Source: Rikenellaceae bacterium
GTDB taxonomy: Bacteria; Bacteroidota; Bacteroidia; Bacteroidales; UBA932
Direction of reading: 5' to 3'
Assembly: GCA_003520315.1 (NCBI GenBank)
Contig: DOVA01000252.1
Span: 1-8,938 of the forward strand
DNA: 8,938 nucleotides
In this document: positions 5,605 to 8,938 of the stretch, piece after piece
Position numbering within the stretch: position 1 is the stretch's first letter
Layout of the letters: each line of letters begins with the position of its first letter
Notes under the pieces: model-generated
Database searches by the model: none
Told to the model about the DNA's origin: nothing
Seen by the model: the letters and a program-made list of their open reading frames with translations, nothing else
Program-made: the position numbers and the translations under genes

Positions 5605-7776
5605 TTATTTTATAATATGCATTTCATCTATAAGATATCCGGCACCTGCATATTTGTCTATTATCCATAAAACATACCTGATATCAACATTGACACACTT
5701 ATTCATCTGAGGATGAAAATATGCATCTGATGCAAGAGATTCTTTATTACCGTCAAATGCTAGTCCTATTATTTCACCATTGGAGTTCATAACAGGGCTT
5801 CCAGAATTACCACCTGTTATGTCATTATCAGTGAGAAAATTGATAAACATTTTCCCTTTTTCACAATAATTTCCCCAATCTTTATTTTCCAGAAAACCAA
5901 GCATGCGAGGTTTAATATTAAAATCATAGTTATCAGGATTGTACTTGTCCCATAGCCCCTGAGTAGTTGTTTGTGATTTACAGTGTATACCGTCTGACGG
6001 ATCAAGTGGTCCGACTGTGCCATAAGTGAGTCTCATAGTAGAATTTGCATCAGGGTACTGATTTCTACCTTTATCGAGATTCATTTGGTACACGACTCTT
6101 CCATACTCTGCTTCGAGTTGATCGATACTTTCTCCTTTGCAAATTTTAGAAATAGCTTCATTAAATGGTCTTACTCCTATTGATTTACTCATCAGATTAA
6201 GAGGATCTTCTCCAAAAACAGAAACCGGCTGATCATTTTTTACTATTTGTCTGAATTTTTCGGGATTCGTGAAAATAGAGTTGTTAAAAATATAATCGGC
6301 CATAGCTTCACCATCATTATTAAACTGCTTTGCAAGACCGTTAATGTAGTCTCCCCTGTATAAAGGAGGCACGTTGTCTACAAATGTTTTGAGTGTATAC
6401 TTGAGCATTTCGTGTTCAGCTCTCATATCACATTCTTTATAGATCTTCTCTATTTCTTTTATGAAATTAACATATTCGCGCTGTCCGACTTTGAGTGTAT
6501 CAAGATTGTCTCTGTTTGACGAATTATTCAGCGAGCCTGCCTTGTTTGCAATTGCTATAAGGCCATAACCTCCTACCAAAGTGTTTTGATAATATTTTTT
6601 GATGCGTGTTATTTCTTCTGTCCCATTATATCTTGTAGATAGTTTCTGTAGAAGGCCTCCCCATTTTGCTTGTCTTTGGGAGTCACTGTCAATCCATTGT
6701 TGGAGTTCTTTCTCCCTTTCTTGGAAAATTTTTTCCACTCCGAAGCGGCGAAAGTTTATAACTTCTCCTTCCAGCATTTCCTGTAAATTTGATATTCCAA
6801 AATAATAATCTGCATATTTGAGTCTAATATTTGGATCACTTTTCATCCACTTGTTGAGAATATCAAGTTTCTCTCTCATAATTTTCACTGATATAGGATT
6901 TGTTACTTTTTCCTTTTCGTGAATGCTGAATGAACTGCTATATCTGTTTGTCCTTCCAGGAAAACCCAGGATCATGGTAAAGTCTCCATCCTTTATTCCC
7001 TTTGTGGAAATTGGAAGTACTTTTTTAGGAGAGATCGGCACATTGTCAACTGAATATGGAGCAGGTTTGCCATCTCTATTCCCATAAACCCTATACAAAG
7101 CAAAATCTCCCTTATGCTGAGGCCATTCCCAGTTATCTGTTTCACCGCCAAATGCAGCTACAGACACCGGTGGTGCACCTACAAAACGGATATCGGTATA
7201 TACTTCGTAGTAGAACATATAATATTTTGATCCTCTCCACATTGAATTGCATGATGTCTCCATACCAGACTGTTTCGAATGCTTTGTTTCGATGATATTT
7301 GTAATTTTTCTCATGCCCCCTGGTATGTTGTTTTTCTTGAGTGAGTCTGAAATTTGTTTAATCTCATCCGTTACGTCTGTGACTTTTCTCAAGGAAAAGA
7401 CTGATTTGCCTTTTATAGGGATTTCCTGACTGATATTCATAGCCCAGTATCCATCTTCGAGATAGTTCTTTTCAGGAGTGCTGAGTGCATGGATATCCGA
7501 ATAAGCACAATGGTGATTGGTTATTAAAAGTCCCTTATCGGAAATAATACTTCCTGTACAACCAAAATCTAGTGCAACAACAGCATTGCTTACTGCTGAA
7601 CCGCTTTCATCATAAATTAGTTTAGGATCCAATTTAAGGCCGGTTTTTTTCATTTGCTGAGTTAAATTTTTGTCAAGCAGATTGACAAGCCACATACCTT
7701 CATCAGCTCTTGAAATTCCGGATACAGAAAGCAGGAAAAGTATTACAAGAAATCTTGTAATTATATTATTTTTCAT
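5605..7776 (-). CDS. S46 family dipeptidyl-peptidase, DPP7-like
   Basis: A 723-residue secreted serine exopeptidase that releases dipeptides from free N-termini of oligopeptides in the periplasm. Residues 1-24 are the signal peptide, leaving the family-typical mature N-terminus DEGMW. The chymotrypsin-fold triad is complete: His89 in TNHHC, Asp224 in HKGDF and Ser658 in GGNSGSPV. The segment GGETDNWEWP (210-219) carries the asparagine and tryptophan that hold the substrate N-terminus in characterised S46 enzymes. Eighteen residues after the serine, the position that sets P1 preference is Gly676 (FDG). DPP11 has arginine there for Asp/Glu, whereas DPP7 has glycine, so a hydrophobic or broad P1 preference is inferred. 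The C-terminal VNVDIRYVLWIIDKYAGAGYLI is a strong family hallmark. A mostly helical domain at about 270-570 caps the site. The gene lies 23 bases after the Fe-S protein gene and 24 before the M16 gene. Confidence 0.95.
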   Translation of the reverse strand: MKNNIITRFLVILFLLSVSGISRADEGMWLVNLLDKNLTQQMKKTGLKLDPKLIYDESGSAVSNAVVALDFGCTGSIISDKGLLITNHHCAYSDIHALSTPEKNYLEDGYWAMNISQEIPIKGKSVFSLRKVTDVTDEIKQISDSLKKNNIPGGMRKITNIIETKHSKQSGMETSCNSMWRGSKYYMFYYEVYTDIRFVGAPPVSVAAFGGETDNWEWPQHKGDFALYRVYGNRDGKPAPYSVDNVPISPKKVLPISTKGIKDGDFTMILGFPGRTNRYSSSFSIHEKEKVTNPISVKIMREKLDILNKWMKSDPNIRLKYADYYFGISNLQEMLEGEVINFRRFGVEKIFQEREKELQQWIDSDSQRQAKWGGLLQKLSTRYNGTEEITRIKKYYQNTLVGGYGLIAIANKAGSLNNSSNRDNLDTLKVGQREYVNFIKEIEKIYKECDMRAEHEMLKYTLKTFVDNVPPLYRGDYINGLAKQFNNDGEAMADYIFNNSIFTNPEKFRQIVKNDQPVSVFGEDPLNLMSKSIGVRPFNEAISKICKGESIDQLEAEYGRVVYQMNLDKGRNQYPDANSTMRLTYGTVGPLDPSDGIHCKSQTTTQGLWDKYNPDNYDFNIKPRMLGFLENKDWGNYCEKGKMFINFLTDNDITGGNSGSPVMNSNGEIIGLAFDGNKESLASDAYFHPQMNKCVNVDIRYVLWIIDKYAGAGYLIDEMHIIK

Positions 7777-7783
7777 TATTTAC

Positions 7784-7795
7784 TTTTTTAATTCT
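7784..7795 (-). promoter_or_regulatory. A-rich leader of the S46 gene
   Basis: AGAATTAAAAAA on the minus strand, seven bases before the S46 ATG, is identical to the element before the M16 gene (5591-5602). It follows the stop of the Fe-S protein gene by four bases. Its position suggests translation initiation rather than transcription; no -7 box or terminator is seen in the 23-base gap. Confidence 0.4.
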
Positions 7796-7799
7796 TGGA

Positions 7800-8938
7800 T
7801 TATTTAGATTTTACATCATTTGGTTTGATAACAATAGTATGACCCTTTGTTTCGAATGAAAATTTTGGATCAGTCTCGCTAATCTCACCATCTTTTGATT
7901 TAACTTTCCATTTAGGTTGTGTAAGAGCAGCCCAGATTTTGTCGTCATCAAGCACAGCTTTTGAGTAAGTAATTCGGAATGCATAATCTTCATTGTCGTT
8001 AAGGACAACTGCTAAACCCAAGAATCCATCTATCATTGACAGATGGCTTGCAAGGTACGGAATGTACCTGGTAATAATTGGCTTATCGAGATTTTCATAT
8101 ACAATTTCATAAACAGCCTCATCCTTTCCTCCCCACTTTTCATAATTATCTTTGAAAGTCTTGTCAAATTTATACATCTGTCTTTCAAGAAACTCCCGTC
8201 TTGAAATTGTATCTATCTGATCAGACATTCCTTCATACTTGTAATCGACCTTTATAATATTTGTTTCTCCATTTTGAGCAGGCATTGCAAGCTCTTTCAT
8301 CTCAACTATTGACTTGATGAAGGATTCATCAACAGGCTCGTTAACGTCCATATATAGTCTAACTGTGAGTGGGCAAGAATATTCTGTTTCCAAACCATAG
8401 TAACCTTTTTTTGTTAGACGGAACTGCATCCCGAGATAGTTTGGATCCATTTTGTCATACATCTTCTCAGTGTAAATTGTTACAACTTTGATCTGTGCTC
8501 CAACAGGAGGGGTTGCTATTTTAAATTTACCAGGTGTATAAATTGCCTCTTTTATTTTATCTGGATTAGTTTCTGAAGGGTCATAGAGAATAACAGCTTG
8601 GTGTTTTTTAACATATGTAGCTACTCCGTATACGCCCGGAACTTTCTCAAGTTGAGCCTTGAAAGCCATAGAACTTCCGTAACATTTCACAGAACGCAAG
8701 CCGTCAATTTTTGTTTTTTGAAGTTGTTCTATTTTTGATTGATCTGCCCATGTGACATCAATTGTCGGAAGTTCCCACATTGTACCCAAGAAAAATGCTG
8801 CAGCAAGTAAAATAACCGTCAATATTGCCGGAAGCCACCTTAACCCTTTCTTTTTTCCAAAAGTCAGTGCACCTTTGTCGCATGAAGCCACACACTCTCC
8901 GCAAAGTGTACAATCGACATGTTTCACATTCTCTACTT
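7800..8938 (-). CDS. Membrane-anchored 4Fe-4S protein with HMA-like domain, 5' end missing
   Basis: The frame stays open to the window edge (codons for V, E and N precede the GTG at 8925-8927), so the true start lies outside; the GTG is unlikely to be the start because the ferredoxin motif begins almost at once. Numbering from that GTG, residues 6-16 hold CxxCxxCxxxC, a 4Fe-4S site; the usual partner cluster and any NapH/CcoG-like membrane part would lie upstream. KKKGLRW then leads into one membrane helix (31-51), placing the remainder outside the cytoplasm by the positive-inside rule. Residues about 72-132 look like a heavy-metal-associated (HMA) fold: KCYGSS, a helix, VPGVYGVATYV, then AVILYDP and IKEAI. 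The usual CxxC is reduced to Cys82-x-x-Ser85. The last 230 residues are unfamiliar and predicted soluble. Gene order suggests it leads an operon with two secreted peptidases. Electron transfer or metal/redox sensing are guesses only. Confidence 0.75.
   Translation of the reverse strand, partial: VENVKHVDCTLCGECVASCDKGALTFGKKKGLRWLPAILTVILLAAAFFLGTMWELPTIDVTWADQSKIEQLQKTKIDGLRSVKCYGSSMAFKAQLEKVPGVYGVATYVKKHQAVILYDPSETNPDKIKEAIYTPGKFKIATPPVGAQIKVVTIYTEKMYDKMDPNYLGMQFRLTKKGYYGLETEYSCPLTVRLYMDVNEPVDESFIKSIVEMKELAMPAQNGETNIIKVDYKYEGMSDQIDTISRREFLERQMYKFDKTFKDNYEKWGGKDEAVYEIVYENLDKPIITRYIPYLASHLSMIDGFLGLAVVLNDNEDYAFRITYSKAVLDDDKIWAALTQPKWKVKSKDGEISETDPKFSFETKGHTIVIKPNDVKSK

Noticed and set aside
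6599..7429. Plus-strand open frames opposite the S46 gene (6599-6805, 7056-7295, 7247-7429).
   Set aside because: They overlap conserved S46 coding sequence, including catalytic-domain regions, and have no recognisable protein features.
5817..8008. Minus-strand alternative-frame open stretches at 5817-6023 and 7811-8008.
   Set aside because: Each is embedded in another frame of a conserved or clearly coding gene and shows no domain or start signal.
8925..8927. GTG as the true start of the Fe-S protein.
   Set aside because: The frame is open through the window edge, and the cluster motif begins five residues later, leaving no room for the N-terminal part expected in this kind of membrane ferredoxin. 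The gene is treated as truncated by the window.

Overview
The window looks like chromosomal DNA from an anaerobic member of the Bacteroidales (Bacteroidota). Four observations support this. The DNA is AT-rich. The upstream regions carry the Bacteroidota sigma factor -7 motif TAnnTTTG and A/T-rich leaders instead of Shine-Dalgarno sites. A DPP7-type S46 dipeptidyl-peptidase is present, a family common in asaccharolytic and proteolytic Bacteroidales. The periplasmic M16 peptidase and the UPF0316 and UPF0251 proteins have the sequence style of that phylum. I cannot name the genus from sequence alone.

Layout. Positions 1-29 hold the 5' end of a tRNA-Leu gene on the minus strand, running off the left edge. 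It is divergent from a UPF0316 membrane protein gene (95-658, +), and each direction has its own -7 box in the 65-base gap. A UPF0251 (DUF134) regulator-like gene (863-1273, +) has a clear promoter containing a dyad but is interrupted by an in-frame TAG at codon 47. After a short, possibly decayed stretch comes an orphan TolC-type outer membrane efflux protein (1436-2647, +) related to heavy-metal efflux channels, closed by a strong hairpin terminator at 2652-2682.

The right two thirds is a minus-strand cluster read from right to left: a 5'-truncated membrane-anchored 4Fe-4S protein with a divergent heavy-metal-associated (HMA)-like domain (7800-8938), an S46 dipeptidyl-peptidase (5605-7776) and an M16 zinc peptidase (2713-5580). 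The gaps of 23 and 24 bases, with no terminator between genes, suggest co-transcription from a promoter beyond the right edge. The two peptidases are both secreted and fit stepwise digestion of peptides in the periplasm: M16 cuts peptides and S46 removes dipeptides from N-termini. The link to the Fe-S protein is positional only.

I found no CRISPR array, complete insertion sequence or phage gene, and no convincing undescribed multi-gene system. The observations most worth following are the amber-interrupted UPF0251 gene, the Fe-S/HMA-like fusion protein with a lost metal-site cysteine, and the TolC protein without its pump.
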